The notes: a model not told the origin generated them from the letters alone. Positions 1-11,333 are shown, counted from the first letter of the stretch. The stretch: DNA of 64,000 nucleotides from Aurantimonas endophytica (GCF_014196845.1 NZ_JACIEM010000002.1:248001-312000), one strand, 5' to 3'. Made by a program: numbers and translations.

Positions 1-535
1 CGGCACGCTGTCGCTGAATTTCGAGCTGCGCGAGGTCTACCGGCCGGTCTATTACGGCGGCGTCGCCGGCATCGCCTGGCCGATCATCGTCTTCGCCCTC
101 GTCGCCATCGCCGGCGAGATCGTCATGCGCAAGACCGCCTACGGGCGGCATGCGGCGGCGGTCGGCTCCAATGCCCAGGTGGCGCGCTATTCGGCGATCC
201 ACGTCGATCGGGTGCGGCTCGCCACCTACATGCTGCAGGGCATGCTCGTCGGCATCGCGACGATCATGTACGTGCCGCGCCTCGGCTCGGCCTCCTCGAC
301 CACCGGCATCCTCTGGGAGCTCGAGGCGATCGCCGCGGTGATCATCGGCGGCACCGTCCTGAAGGGCGGTTTCGGCCGCGTCTGGGGCACGGTCGTCGGC
401 GTGGTGATCCTCAGCCTGATCGACAACATTCTCAATCTGACGGACCTCGTCAGCCCCTATCTCAACGGGGCGATCCAGGGCGTCATCATCATTCTGGCCG
501 TCGTCTTGCAGCGCGGCCGAAAAGGCGCGGCTTGA
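1..535 (+). CDS. Sugar ABC transporter permease, C-terminal part
   Basis: Inner-membrane permease of a ribose/xylose-type (CUT2) sugar ABC transporter, truncated by the window edge. The frame is open from base 2 and encodes the last 177 residues. Hydrophobic segments alternate with the family pattern: 'AGEIV..KTAYGRHAAAVGSN' (coupling-helix region), then 'EAIAAVIIGGTVLKGGFGRVWG', the conserved IGG-L-GG block of RbsC/XylH-type permeases, and a final hydrophobic helix. The substrate-binding protein follows after 27 bases, so the two form one operon. The ATPase must lie upstream outside the window. The exact sugar cannot be told; adjacency to xylA suggests a pentose, which is inference. Confidence 0.9.
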   Translation, partial: GTLSLNFELREVYRPVYYGGVAGIAWPIIVFALVAIAGEIVMRKTAYGRHAAAVGSNAQVARYSAIHVDRVRLATYMLQGMLVGIATIMYVPRLGSASSTTGILWELEAIAAVIIGGTVLKGGFGRVWGTVVGVVILSLIDNILNLTDLVSPYLNGAIQGVIIILAVVLQRGRKGAA

Positions 536-562
536 ATTCGCGTCGCAACCGGGAGGAATGAC

Positions 563-1525
563 ATGAAGAAACTGATGAAACTCGCAGGAGCAGGCTTGGT
601 CGCCGCTTCGCTGGCGCTGCCGAGCCTTGCCACCGCGCAGGATGCCGAGCCGGTGACGATCGGCGTCTCGATTCCGGCGGCCACGCATGGCTGGACCGGC
701 GGCGTGAACTTCCACGCCCAGCAGGCGATCGACAGCCTGAAGGAGACCTATCCGCATCTGGAGTTCGTCCTCGCCACGGCGGGTGACCCGGGCAAGCAGG
801 TCTCCGACGTCGAGGACATGATGGCGACGCGCGACATCGACGCGCTGGTCATCCTGCCGTTCGAATCCGATCCGCTGACCGGGCCGGTGAAGCGCGTCGC
901 CGATGCCGGCAAGTGGGTGACGGTGGTGGACCGGGGTCTCGCCCAGGAGGGCATCGAGGACCTCTACGTTGCGGGCGACAACACCGCCTTCGGCCGCGTC
1001 GCCGGCGAGTACTTCAAGGAGAAGATGCCCGACGGCGGCAAGATCGTCGCGCTTCGCGGCATTCCGACGACCATCGACAACGAGCGGGTCGAGGCCTTCG
1101 AGGCCGCCCTCGAAGGCTCGAACATCGAGATCATCGGGATGGAGCACGGCGACTGGAACCGCGACAAGGCCTTCGAGGTGATGCAGGACTTCCTGTCGCG
1201 CTTCCCCGAGATCGACGCGGTCTGGGCTTCCGACGACGACATGGCGCTTGGCGTCATCGAGGCAATCAACCAGGCCGGCCGCGAGGGCGACATGTGGGTG
1301 CTCGGCGGTGCCGGCATGAAGCAGATGATCGAGCGGGTGAAGGCCGGCGACGCCATGGTCCCGGCCGACGTCACCTACCCGCCGGCGATGATTGCCACGG
1401 CGATCCGGCTGACCGCCGACCGCTTCGTGTCGCAGGCGCCGATGGAAGGCCGCTTCATCATCGGCTCAGTGCTGGTGACCCCTGAAAACGCCGACCAGTA
1501 TCTCTACCCGGACTCGCCGTTCTGA
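563..1525 (+). CDS. Sugar ABC transporter periplasmic substrate-binding protein
   Basis: A 320-residue periplasmic binding protein of the RbsB/LacI-like fold (Peripla_BP_4). Residues 1-25 are a signal peptide (KK..., hydrophobic core, cleavage after ATAQ). The mature protein begins with the typical 'VTIGVSIP' strand, and later has '[14 protein letters not shown]' and '[15 protein letters not shown]', the hinge and sugar-site regions of this family. A good ribosome binding site (GGGAGGA) precedes the ATG. It pairs with the permease just upstream. It differs clearly from the XylF protein at 7185-8228, so the locus has two separate sugar importers. Ligand unknown. Confidence 0.9.
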   Translation: MKKLMKLAGAGLVAASLALPSLATAQDAEPVTIGVSIPAATHGWTGGVNFHAQQAIDSLKETYPHLEFVLATAGDPGKQVSDVEDMMATRDIDALVILPFESDPLTGPVKRVADAGKWVTVVDRGLAQEGIEDLYVAGDNTAFGRVAGEYFKEKMPDGGKIVALRGIPTTIDNERVEAFEAALEGSNIEIIGMEHGDWNRDKAFEVMQDFLSRFPEIDAVWASDDDMALGVIEAINQAGREGDMWVLGGAGMKQMIERVKAGDAMVPADVTYPPAMIATAIRLTADRFVSQAPMEGRFIIGSVLVTPENADQYLYPDSPF

Positions 1526-1567
1526 TCGCGAGATCCGGTCCAGGCCCGCGATATCCCAGCGGGCTTC

Positions 1568-1603
1568 GGCCCGTCCGTCCGGGCACCGGCGGACGGGCCT
1601 TCG
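1568..1603 (+). terminator. Stem-loop after the sugar-binding-protein gene
   Basis: Arms GGCCCGTCCG (1568-1577) and CGGACGGGCC (1590-1599) form a perfect 10-bp stem with a 12-base loop, followed by TTCGTC. There is no long U run, so this may be an RNA-stabilising hairpin or a weak terminator separating the transporter transcript from xylA. Confidence 0.5.
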
Positions 1604-1685
1604 TCATCGGCGCGCGCCACATGGCGCTCGCTGCCACAAGCTGCATCGAACGGGCGCGCCGCGCCCCACTTCAGGAATTGCCGTC

Positions 1686-2999
<1,314 letters not shown>

Positions 3000-3018
3000 A
3001 CTTGAAGAGCGGGGGGCG

Positions 3019-3291
3019 ATGATGAGCGACTACATCGCGATCATCCACAAGGACGCCGGAAGCGATTTCGACGTCGCCTTTCCGGACTTTCCAGGGTGCG
3101 TCAGCGCCGGGCGGACACTCAACGAAGCCCGCGCGATGGCGGAGGAAGCACTGGCTCTGCATGTCGAAGGCATGCGGGAGCAAGGGTTGGCGTTGCCTCC
3201 CCCATCATCGCGGGAAGCGGTGATGGGGGATCGCCGTCACCGTGAAGGCGTCGCGATTCGGGTGGCGGCGCCCCGGGACGAACCCGCCTGA
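3019..3291 (+). CDS. HicB-like small protein between xylA and xylB
   Basis: A 90-residue protein with the HicB-type N-terminal fold: 'YIAIIHKD..SDFDVAFPDFPGCVSAGRTLNEARAMAEEAL' is the classic partial RNase-H-like HicB pattern (PDFPGC plus A..AEEAL). In type II toxin-antitoxin systems HicB neutralises the HicA mRNA interferase, but no HicA-like ORF lies on either side. A clear C-terminal DNA-binding domain is also missing; after residue 60 the sequence is low-complexity and basic. It starts 19 bases after xylA (ATG 3019 or 3022, purine-rich RBS) and ends 24 bases before xylB, so it should be co-transcribed with both. Its role here is unknown; solitary HicB-like proteins are common in Rhizobiales. 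Confidence 0.8.
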   Translation: MMSDYIAIIHKDAGSDFDVAFPDFPGCVSAGRTLNEARAMAEEALALHVEGMREQGLALPPPSSREAVMGDRRHREGVAIRVAAPRDEPA

Positions 3292-3315
3292 TCAGCCAGC
3301 AGACAAAGGATATTC

Positions 3316-4770
3316 ATGACCAACTATCTCGGGCTCGACCTCGGCACGTCGTCGCTGAAGGCGCTGATCATTGGCGAGGACCAGCGGCCGATCGCCTCGG
3401 TCTCCGTGCCGCTCACCGTCGAGCGTCCGCATTTTGGCTGGTCGGAGCAGGATCCGGCCGCCTGGATCGCCGCCTGCCAGACGGCACTGGAGCGACTGAA
3501 GACCGAGCATGGCGAGGCGCTCGCCGCTGTCGCCGGCATCGGCCTCTCCGGCCACATGCACGGCGCGACGCTGCTCGGCGCCGACGAGACGGTCCTGCGG
3601 CCCTGCATCCTGTGGAACGACACCCGCAGCCACCAGGAAGCGGCCGAACTCGACGACGACGAATCCCGCGCCATCACCGGCAACATCGTCTTCCCCGGCT
3701 TCACCGCGCCGAAGCTCCTTTGGGTCGCCCGCAACGAGCCGGAGATCTACGCCAAGGTCCGGCGCGTCCTGCTGCCGAAGGATTATCTGCGGCTGTGGCT
3801 GACCGGCGAGGCGGTGTCGGAAATGTCGGACGCCGCCGGCACGGCCTGGCTCGATACCGGCCGGCGCGAATGGTCCGGCCGGATGCTGGAGAAGACCGGC
3901 CTGTCGATCGACCACATGCCGCGACTGGTCGAGGGCACGGAAGTCTCCGGCCAGCTGCGCCCCGAACTCGCCACCCGCTTCGGCCTGACGCCGGGCATCG
4001 CGGTCGCCGGCGGCGGCGGCGACAATGCCGCGTCCGCCTGCGGCGTCGGCGTCGCCGAACCCGGCACCGGCTTCCTGTCGCTCGGCACCTCGGGCGTCCT
4101 GTTCACCGCGGTCGCCGGCTATCACCCGGTGCCGGAGACGGCCCTTCACACGTTCTGCCACGCCATTCCGGGCCTGTGGCACCAGATGGGCGTGACGCTC
4201 TCGGCCGCCGGCTCGGTCGAATGGCTGTCGCAGCTCCTGAAGGAAGAGCCGGCGGCCCTCACCGGCGCGCTCGGCGAGGAACTCGGCGAGCCGGGGCGGC
4301 TGGTGTTCCTGCCGTATCTCTCGGGCGAGCGGACGCCGCACAACGATGCCGACATTCGCGGCGTCTTCGCCGGGCTCGACGCGGGCAGCGACCGCGCGGC
4401 CATGACCCGCGCCGTGCTCGAGGGCGTCGCCTTCTCGATGCGCGACAGCGTCACGGCCGGCGGCGGCACGTCGCCGCAACGGCTGATCGCCGTCGGCGCC
4501 GGCTCGCGGTCTGCCTATTGGCTGAAGCTCATGGCGACGGTGCTGGATACCGAGATCGCGCTGCCCGAGGCCGGTGATTTCGGCGCGGCCTTCGGTGCCG
4601 CCCGGCTCGGCCTCTGCGCGGCGACGGGCGAGGATCCGAAGAGCGTGATGACCGAGCCGCCGATCGCGCGCCGCTTCACGCCGGATCGCGACAAGGCCGA
4701 CGCCTACGCGGCAGCCTATGAGCGCTATCGCCGGCTCTACCCGGCAGTGAAGGCGGCGATGGCCGGCTGA
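3316..4770 (+). CDS. xylB: Xylulokinase
   Basis: Phosphorylates D-xylulose to D-xylulose 5-phosphate, feeding the pentose phosphate pathway. It is a 484-residue FGGY-family kinase: N-terminal phosphate-1 motif '[14 protein letters not shown]', substrate loop '[12 protein letters not shown]', '[12 protein letters not shown]', and C-terminal ATP-site motifs 'LGTSGVLF', '[16 protein letters not shown]' and '[16 protein letters not shown]'. Length and motif order are normal. It is last in xylA-hicB-xylB and ends in a strong bidirectional terminator at 4812-4844. Confidence 0.97.
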   Translation: MTNYLGLDLGTSSLKALIIGEDQRPIASVSVPLTVERPHFGWSEQDPAAWIAACQTALERLKTEHGEALAAVAGIGLSGHMHGATLLGADETVLRPCILWNDTRSHQEAAELDDDESRAITGNIVFPGFTAPKLLWVARNEPEIYAKVRRVLLPKDYLRLWLTGEAVSEMSDAAGTAWLDTGRREWSGRMLEKTGLSIDHMPRLVEGTEVSGQLRPELATRFGLTPGIAVAGGGGDNAASACGVGVAEPGTGFLSLGTSGVLFTAVAGYHPVPETALHTFCHAIPGLWHQMGVTLSAAGSVEWLSQLLKEEPAALTGALGEELGEPGRLVFLPYLSGERTPHNDADIRGVFAGLDAGSDRAAMTRAVLEGVAFSMRDSVTAGGGTSPQRLIAVGAGSRSAYWLKLMATVLDTEIALPEAGDFGAAFGAARLGLCAATGEDPKSVMTEPPIARRFTPDRDKADAYAAAYERYRRLYPAVKAAMAG

Positions 4771-4811
4771 ACCCTTCGGGCACGCGATGCGTCGGAAACG
4801 GAATGCTCTAA

Positions 4812-4844
4812 GCAAAAGGGGCGCCCTCTCGGCGCCCCTTTTGC
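4812..4844. terminator. Bidirectional intrinsic terminator between xylB and xylG
   Basis: A perfect 14-bp stem, GCAAAAGGGGCGCC (4812-4825) and GGCGCCCCTTTTGC (4831-4844), with a five-base loop. The A/T tracts at the stem base give a U-rich 3' end in both directions. It lies between the converging stop codons of xylB (4770) and xylG (4846), so one element can end both transcripts. Confidence 0.9.
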
Positions 4845-4845
4845 T

Positions 4846-5678
<833 letters not shown>

Positions 5679-5682
<4 letters not shown>

Positions 5683-6992
5683 CCGGCCCTCCTGCGATAG
5701 ACGGTATCGATCCACACGGCGACGACGAGGACGATGCCGACGACGATCGACTGCAGCGGCGAGTCGACGCCGAGAAGCACCATGCCCGACTGCAGCGACT
5801 GCATCACCAATGCGCCCAGCATCGCGCCGATGATCGTGCCGGCGCCGCCCGCCAGCGACGTGCCGCCGATCACCGCCGCGGCGATGACGTAGAGCTCGTC
5901 GAGCGTACCGAGCGCGTTGGTGGCGGCGTTGAGGCGCGCGGTGGAGATGGCCGCGCCGAGGGCTGCAAGGGCGCCCATCAGCATGAACACCTTCATCAGC
6001 ACCCAGCGCGTATTGATGCCGGCGAGCTCGGCGGCTTCGGGGTTGCCGCCGATGGCGAAGACGTAGCGGCCGAAGCGGGTGCGCCGGGCGACGAAGGTCA
6101 TCACGATGCCGACCACGATGGCGATGAGCACCGGCACGGCGACGCCATAGCCGATCTGCAGCCCGCCTTCGGGCGCCTCGATGCCCTGCGCCTCGGCGTA
6201 GCGACGGGCGATCGCCGACGGCCAGTGATAGCTGTTGAGGATCCAGGCGGCGCCGAGGATGACGGCACCGGCGATCGCCGCCATCGTCGCCTCCGCCCAT
6301 ACCGGCCGGAGCGGGAAACCGAAGCGCACGCGGCGGCGGCGGGCCATGACCAGCGATATCGCGACGGCGACGCAGGCGACGAGGGCGAGAATCCACGTCC
6401 AGGTCTCGCCGAGCGATCCCGTCGCGCCGCCGCCCATCAGCCGGAACGTGTCGTCGAGCGGGGCGACGGTGCGCCCCGAGGTCAGCCACCAGGCGCCGCC
6501 CCGCCACACGAGCAGTCCGCCCAGCGTGACGATGAAGGCCGGTACGCCGAGAAACGCGATGACGTATCCCTGCAGGCCGCCGATGGCGATGCCGATCATG
6601 ACGCCGACAGCCAACGTGATGATCCAGCTGAACGGGTTGTTGAAGCCGAGCAGGCCGGGCAGGATGTCGACCTGCAGCGCGGCCATGGCCATGCCGGTGA
6701 AGCCGAGGATCGAGCCGACCGAGAGGTCGATGTTGCGGGTGACGATGACCAGCACCATGCCGGTCGCCATCACTGCGATAGAGGCGGTCTGGACGGTGAG
6801 GTTCCACAGATTGCGCGGCGTCAGGAAAATGCCGCCGGACAGGAAGTGGAAGACCACCCAGATGACCAGCAGCGCTCCGACCATGCCGAGCATGCGCGTG
6901 TCGATCTCGGTAGCGCGGATGAAGCCTTTGAGGCCGCCTTCGCCCTTGGCGCCGCCGGCGGTGGCCGTGGGTCCGGTTGTCGCTTGGCTCAT
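5679..6992 (-). CDS. xylH: Xylose ABC transporter permease
   Basis: A 437-residue CUT2-type permease forming the membrane channel for XylF-delivered xylose. It has about ten or more hydrophobic segments, with family motifs '[17 protein letters not shown]', '[17 protein letters not shown]', '[17 protein letters not shown]' and '[19 protein letters not shown]'. The size matches long XylH permeases with an extended periplasmic insertion. It is the middle gene of xylF-xylH-xylG on the minus strand, 192 bases after xylF and overlapping xylG by 4 bases. Confidence 0.95.
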
Positions 6993-7140
6993 GCCCGCCT
7001 CCCTGGCGGAGCTACGCGGCGCTCCCGGCTCTTGCCGCGGGGATGACGCATGCTCGGCTCGTTGCTTCTTGCTTGAACGCTATCGGGATCGGCACCGTCC
7101 GTCACGTCCGGCGGCGCCTCTTGTCCTCGACGCGCATCGA

Positions 7141-7160
7141 CGGCCGCCCAAAGGCGGCCG
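7141..7160 (-). other. Intercistronic hairpin after xylF
   Basis: CGGCCGCC/GGCGGCCG arms (8 bp) with a CAAA loop lie in the 192-base gap between xylF and xylH. No U run follows on the minus strand. Such hairpins after binding-protein genes often protect the mRNA 3' end so that the binding protein is made in excess; that role is inferred here. I see nothing else in the gap. Confidence 0.45.
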
Positions 7161-7184
7161 CCTTTCGCTATGTCTGTCGACGGC

Positions 7185-8228
7185 TCAGCCGCAGGCCGGG
7201 ACCGACGCTGCATCGGCGCCCTGGCAGACCACGTCCTTCGACACCCAGCCGGCATCGATGATGGTGCCGAGGTTTTCCTGGGTGATCGCCATCGGCGTCA
7301 GGAAGATCGACTGCATCTCGACGCCGTTCGGCCCGTCGCTGAAGGTCGTGACGCCCTCGATCGCGCTCATCTCGGTGCCGTCGGCGAGCTCGATGGCGAT
7401 TTCCGCCGCACGCTTGCCGAGCTCGCGGGAATCCTTCCAGACCGACACGGTCTGGGTGCCGCGGGCGATGCGGTTGAGCGCGGCGAAATCGGCGTCCTGC
7501 CCGGAAACCGGCACGGAGCCGGCGAGGCCCTGGGCTTCCAGCGCGGCGATGGCGCCGCCGGCGGTGCCGTCGTTCGAGGCGACGACGGCGTCGACCTCGT
7601 TGTTGTTGGCGGTCAGGATCTGTTCCATGTTCTGCTGGGCGTTGGCGGGCAGCCAGCCGTCCGTGTAGCTCTCGCCGACATTCTTGATCTTGCCGGAATC
7701 GATGGCTTCCTTGAGCACTTCCATCTGGCCCGAGAACAGGAAATCGGCGTTCGGATCGGCGGCGGAGCCCTTGATGAAGGCGTAGTTGCCTTCCGGTGCG
7801 ACCTTGAGGACTTCCTGGGCCTGGATGCGCCCGACTTCCTTGTTATCGAAGGTGATGTAGAAGGCGTCCGGGTTCTCGATCAGCCGGTCGTAACCGACCA
7901 CCGGAATGCCGTTGTTCGCCGCGGCCTCGACTGCCGGGCCGATGGCGTCGGAATCCTGCGCCAGGATGATAAGGGCGTCGGCGCCCTGGCTGATCAGCGA
8001 CTCGACGTCCGTGAGCTGCTTGGCGGCCGAGGACTGTGCGTCGGCGGAGATGTAGGTGGCGCCGGCGGCCTCGAGCGCTTCCTTGATGGCAGCCTCGTCG
8101 GTCTTCCAGCGCTCTTCCTGGAAGTTCGACCAGGACACGCCGACGGTCTTGCCCTCCTGCGCGGCCGCAGATCCGACGACAGCCATCGAGAATACCGCGC
8201 CGGCAAGCGCGAGCTTCAGATTCTTCAT
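7185..8228 (-). CDS. xylF: D-xylose-binding periplasmic protein
   Basis: A 347-residue periplasmic protein that captures D-xylose for XylHG. Residues 1-23 form a signal peptide ending SAAA. XylF-typical stretches are '[16 protein letters not shown]', '[18 protein letters not shown]', '[17 protein letters not shown]', '[17 protein letters not shown]' and '[18 protein letters not shown]'. First gene of the xylFHG operon. Its promoter lies in the 180-base region shared with the divergent ROK regulator gene, where a palindromic operator candidate is present at 8297-8317. Confidence 0.96.
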   Translation of the reverse strand: MKNLKLALAGAVFSMAVVGSAAAQEGKTVGVSWSNFQEERWKTDEAAIKEALEAAGATYISADAQSSAAKQLTDVESLISQGADALIILAQDSDAIGPAVEAAANNGIPVVGYDRLIENPDAFYITFDNKEVGRIQAQEVLKVAPEGNYAFIKGSAADPNADFLFSGQMEVLKEAIDSGKIKNVGESYTDGWLPANAQQNMEQILTANNNEVDAVVASNDGTAGGAIAALEAQGLAGSVPVSGQDADFAALNRIARGTQTVSVWKDSRELGKRAAEIAIELADGTEMSAIEGVTTFSDGPNGVEMQSIFLTPMAITQENLGTIIDAGWVSKDVVCQGADAASVPACG

Positions 8229-8296
8229 GGATTTTCCTCCCGGCGCGCAAGCGCCCGATCATTCGACGACGGCCCGTTCTCCCGGCCGATCGAGAC

Positions 8297-8317
8297 TTTT
8301 TCCAAGCCTCGGAAAAA
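8297..8317. promoter_or_regulatory. Palindromic operator candidate between xylF and the ROK regulator
   Basis: TTTTTCC and GGAAAAA arms flank AAGCCTC, giving a 21-bp near-perfect palindrome (only the pair just inside the arms mismatches) centred at 8307. A/T-rich arms around a GC-rich centre resemble known ROK-family (NagC/Mlc/XylR) operators. It lies 69 bases upstream of xylF and about 100 bases upstream of the ROK gene, so binding could control both. The regulator assignment is inferred from position. Confidence 0.6.
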
Positions 8318-8370
8318 ATGGTGACAGCAAATCTCATCCGTGTCAACGTGGCGACCACAGGCCTTGGGAA

Positions 8371-8402
8371 CCCGCCGGGAGAGCGGGCCTTCGGCGGGAG
8401 GA
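8371..8402 (+). promoter_or_regulatory. Hairpin overlapping the ribosome binding site of the ROK gene
   Basis: CCCGCCG (8371-8377) can pair with CGGCGGG (8392-8398), whose end is part of the ribosome binding site GGGAGGA (8396-8402). Folding would hide the RBS and limit translation of the ROK regulator. The RBS sits about 10 bases from ATG 8413 but only one base from ATG 8404, which is why 8413 is taken as the start. Confidence 0.4.
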
Positions 8403-8412
8403 AATGCCGCAA

Positions 8413-9630
8413 ATGCTGGCCAAGACCGATGCCGACGACGTGCGCGCCCACAATCGCCACGCCGTCATCGACCATCTGAGACGCACCCCCATTTCGACCC
8501 GCAAGGCGGTCAGCGAAGCAACCGGGCTTTCCGTTTCGGCCGCTTCGGCGATCGCCACCGCGTTGCTGCGCACCGGCATCCTCGAAGAGGTGGACGACGA
8601 CGGGCGGACGGCGCGGCGCGGGCGACCCGGCAAGGCGCTGGCGCTGGCTGCTTCCGCCGCGACGGTGGCGATCGGCAAGGTCGCCGTCGGCGAGGTTTCG
8701 GTGCGATTTGCCGACTACGCCGGCAATGTCCGCGGCGAGGCGCGGCGCGAATGCGATCTCTCCGATCTCGGGCGAGACGAGATCGTCGCGGCGTTGCTGG
8801 CGCTGCTCGACGAGGCCGCCGGCGAAGCGCCGCGGCCTGCCTTCGGCATGCTCATCGTCGCCGTGCAGGGCAAGACCGACAGCGGCCTTTCCCGCATCCT
8901 CTGGTCGCCGGCGCTGAGGGCGCGCGATCTCGACATCGCGACGCCGCTCGCCGCCGCTACCGGCGCCCAGGTCCAGGTCTTCAACGACTGCTCGCTGATG
9001 CCCGAGGCGTTTCGCTGGACTCCCGACTTCAGCGGCCGCGACTTCGCCACCCTGTTCATCGGCTTCGGTGTCGGCATGGGACTTCGGCTCGGCGGCTCGA
9101 CCTTCCAGGGCCAGCGCTCCTCGGCGGTCGAGTTCGGCCACATCAACCACATTCCCGGCGGCGCGCGCTGCCGCTGCGGCAATCACGGCTGCGTCGAAGC
9201 CTATGCCGGCGACTATGCCATCTGGCGCCGGGCACATGGAGAGGCGGATACGGTGCCGACGCGCCGCATCAGCGACGCCGACATGCATCGCCTGGCGGCG
9301 CTGGCCCGAGAAGGGCAGGGCGCAGCGGCGACTGCCTTCGAGGAGGCGGGGCTGGCCATCGGCTACGGGCTCGGCCGGGTCTTCGCGCTGATCGACCCGC
9401 TGCCGATCGTCTTCACCGGCTCCGGCGCCCACGCCATGGACCTGCTGGAGCCGGCGATCCGCCGCGGCATCAGCGAGAGCGCGATTGACGGCTCCGGCGC
9501 CGATACCGCCTTCTCGATCGCCGAGGACGTCGACCAGCTGATCTTCTCCGCCGCGACGGCGCATGCCCTCGCCGCGCTCGACGACCGCTTTGCCCGTTTC
9601 GCCGGAACCGAGATCGAGGAGGCCGCCTGA
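8413..9630 (+). CDS. xylR: ROK-family transcriptional repressor, probable xylose regulator
   Basis: A 405-residue DNA-binding ROK protein. An N-terminal winged helix-turn-helix (about residues 10-65, 'TRKAVSEATGLSVSAASAIATALL') precedes a sugar-kinase-like fold with the ROK zinc motif 'RCRCGNHGCVE'. The N-terminal ATP-binding DxGGT of true ROK kinases is absent, so it should be a sensor and not a kinase. Divergent from xylFHG with a palindrome between them, it probably represses xylose uptake until xylose binds. ATG 8404 is an alternative start. Its stop overlaps the next start by one base (TGATG), coupling it to the di-haem protein gene. Confidence 0.88.
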   Translation: MLAKTDADDVRAHNRHAVIDHLRRTPISTRKAVSEATGLSVSAASAIATALLRTGILEEVDDDGRTARRGRPGKALALAASAATVAIGKVAVGEVSVRFADYAGNVRGEARRECDLSDLGRDEIVAALLALLDEAAGEAPRPAFGMLIVAVQGKTDSGLSRILWSPALRARDLDIATPLAAATGAQVQVFNDCSLMPEAFRWTPDFSGRDFATLFIGFGVGMGLRLGGSTFQGQRSSAVEFGHINHIPGGARCRCGNHGCVEAYAGDYAIWRRAHGEADTVPTRRISDADMHRLAALAREGQGAAATAFEEAGLAIGYGLGRVFALIDPLPIVFTGSGAHAMDLLEPAIRRGISESAIDGSGADTAFSIAEDVDQLIFSAATAHALAALDDRFARFAGTEIEEAA

Positions 9631-11042
9631 TGCTGTGTCGTATCGCACTCGCGGCGTTGGCCGCCGGACTGGCGCTGCCCGCCTTGGCAGAGGAGCCGGC
9701 CTGGAGCGAGAAGACCATCCGCGAACGCCTCGACCAGTCGGCGATCGCCGGGCCGATCATGGGGGAGGCCCTCGAGGACCTGGCACTCAAGGGCAAGGAC
9801 CTCTTCGAGGCGCGCTTCACCGTGCTGGACGGCGCCGGGCGGCCGAACGCGACGCAGGCGATCGTGCCGACGGCGACGCGGCGGCCGGCCGAGCATGCCT
9901 TCCAGCGCCTCGCCGGCCCCGACGCCAATGCCTGCTCCTCCTGCCACAACGAGCCGGTGACCGGCGGGGCGGGCGGCTTCGTCGCCAATGCCTTCGTCTC
10001 GGAAGGCTTCGAGAGCGCCGAATTCGACACGCTCGACCCGCAATTCTCCAACGAACGCGGCACCAACCATCTGTTCGGTGCCGGACTGGTCGAACTGCTG
10101 GCCCGCGAGATGACCGTCGAATTGCGTGCCGGTCGGGCGGATGCGCTGCGCCGGGCTCGCGCGACGGGGGAACCGGTGCGGGTCACGCTCGTCGCCAAGG
10201 GCGTCGATTTCGGCCGCATCACCGCGCAGCCGGACGGCTCGGTCGACCTCGCGGAGCTGGACGGCGTCGACGCGGACCTCGTCATCCGCCCGTTCACCCA
10301 GAAGGGCGTGATGACCTCGCTGCGCCAGTTCACCGTCAACGCGCTGAACCAGCACCACGGCATCCAGCCGGACGAGCGCTGGGGCGCGCGCTGGACCGGC
10401 ACCCAGGATTTCGATGGCGACGGATATCCGGACGAGATAGGCGCCGGGGAAGTCTCCGCGATGGTGGCGTTTCAGGCGACGCTGCCGCCGCCGATCGAGG
10501 CGGCGCCCGACGACCCGGCGTGGCGGGAAGCCGCGAGGCGCGGCCGCGCCGTCTTCGCCGAGCTCGGTTGCGAGACCTGCCATCGCCCGGCCCTGCCGCT
10601 GAAGAGCCTCGCCTTCCAGGACCCCGGCCCGGTCGACCTTGCCGGCACGCTGCGCGAGGGGGACGTCGAGCGACCCGCCGTCTACGACCTGGCGACGCTT
10701 GAATGGGCGGCGCGTCTGCCGCGCAATGCCAACGGGGACGTGCTGGTGCCGCTGTTCGGCGACCTGAAGCGCCACCGCATCGCCGACACCCGCACCGCCG
10801 ACCTCGGCAACGAGACGCTGGCCCAGCGCTTCGTCGAGCGCGACGTGTTCATGACCGCCGAACTCTGGGGCCTTGCCGACACCGCGCCTTACGGCCATCG
10901 CGGCGACGTCACCACGCTGGACGAGGTGATCCGCGCCCATGGCGGCGCAGCCGAGGCGGGCGCTTCCGGCTACCGGGAGCTGCCGGAGGCCGACCGCTCG
11001 GCGCTGATCGCCTGGCTGAAGACGCTGTCGGTGGGGGAGTGA
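9630..11042 (+). CDS. Di-haem oxidoreductase (DHOR/DUF1111 family)
   Basis: A 470-residue secreted c-type cytochrome. Signal peptide residues 1-20 (ALPALA). Two haem-binding motifs are visible: CSSCH at 102-106 and CETCH at 314-318. The C-terminal block 'TAELWGLADTAPYGHRGDVTTLDEVIRAHGG' matches the family's conserved 'LWGL...YGHDG..TL.EAI..HGG'. Near residue 260 'DFDGDGYPDE' looks like a calcium-binding loop. Relatives are annotated as thiol oxidoreductase or MauG/CcpA-like di-haem enzymes; the reaction is unknown. It is coupled to the ROK gene and followed by a CRTAC1-like protein; the two may act together in the periplasm (inference). Confidence 0.85.
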   Translation: MLCRIALAALAAGLALPALAEEPAWSEKTIRERLDQSAIAGPIMGEALEDLALKGKDLFEARFTVLDGAGRPNATQAIVPTATRRPAEHAFQRLAGPDANACSSCHNEPVTGGAGGFVANAFVSEGFESAEFDTLDPQFSNERGTNHLFGAGLVELLAREMTVELRAGRADALRRARATGEPVRVTLVAKGVDFGRITAQPDGSVDLAELDGVDADLVIRPFTQKGVMTSLRQFTVNALNQHHGIQPDERWGARWTGTQDFDGDGYPDEIGAGEVSAMVAFQATLPPPIEAAPDDPAWREAARRGRAVFAELGCETCHRPALPLKSLAFQDPGPVDLAGTLREGDVERPAVYDLATLEWAARLPRNANGDVLVPLFGDLKRHRIADTRTADLGNETLAQRFVERDVFMTAELWGLADTAPYGHRGDVTTLDEVIRAHGGAAEAGASGYRELPEADRSALIAWLKTLSVGE

Positions 11043-11088
11043 GCGAGATGGGAGCCTCTCGATATCCGTCGGAAAGTGCCGAGCGAGT

Positions 11089-11137
11089 TACCCCCCTCTG
11101 TCCTGCCGGACATCTCCCCCACAAGGGGGGAGATCGG
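11089..11137 (+). repeat. RIME-type palindromic repeat, copy 1
   Basis: A 49-base element with an internal hairpin (ATCTCCCCC paired with GGGGGAGAT around ACAAG). It matches my recollection of the rhizobial intergenic mosaic element (RIME1) scattered through Rhizobiales genomes. An inverted copy with 47 of 49 identical bases lies at 11285-11333. Confidence 0.85.
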
Positions 11138-11284
11138 CTTGCCGCCGAAGCCGCATCTCTTTCTCGTGTGCCGATCTTCGGCGGTCTCCGCCACAGGATT
11201 TCGGCGGACGCTGAAGGCCGCTTTGCTTTCCGTGACACCGGGAGCGTGGGGGCTTTTGCAGAAGAGGGCGAGACGACGAAGCTG

Positions 11285-11333
11285 CCGATCTCCCCCCTTG
11301 TGGGGGAGATGCCCGGCAGGGCAGAGGGGGGTA
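11285..11333 (-). repeat. RIME-type palindromic repeat, inverted copy 2
   Basis: Reverse complement of the 11089-11137 element with two mismatches. The two copies bound a 147-base centre, giving a 245-base inverted-repeat structure. This copy contains the ATG at 11309 that is the most downstream ATG available before the signal peptide of the CRTAC1-like gene. Confidence 0.85.

Noticed and set aside
3292-4815. Long open frame antisense to xylB
   Set aside because: Arg/Ala/Gly-rich translation without domains; a by-product of GC-rich codon use, as are similar frames opposite xylA, opgH, edd and hisD.
5683-6807. N-terminal extension of XylG into the permease gene
   Set aside because: The extension is Arg-rich nonsense out of frame with the permease; the ABC domain starts cleanly at ATG 5682 with an ATGA overlap.
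11089-11137. Intrinsic terminator after the di-haem gene
   Set aside because: The hairpin belongs to a RIME repeat with an inverted twin and has no U tract; it may still affect transcript ends.
10703-11308. CRTAC1-like protein starting inside the di-haem gene
   Set aside because: That stretch overlaps real coding sequence in another frame and gives a low-complexity peptide; starts at 11048 or 11309 are more sensible.
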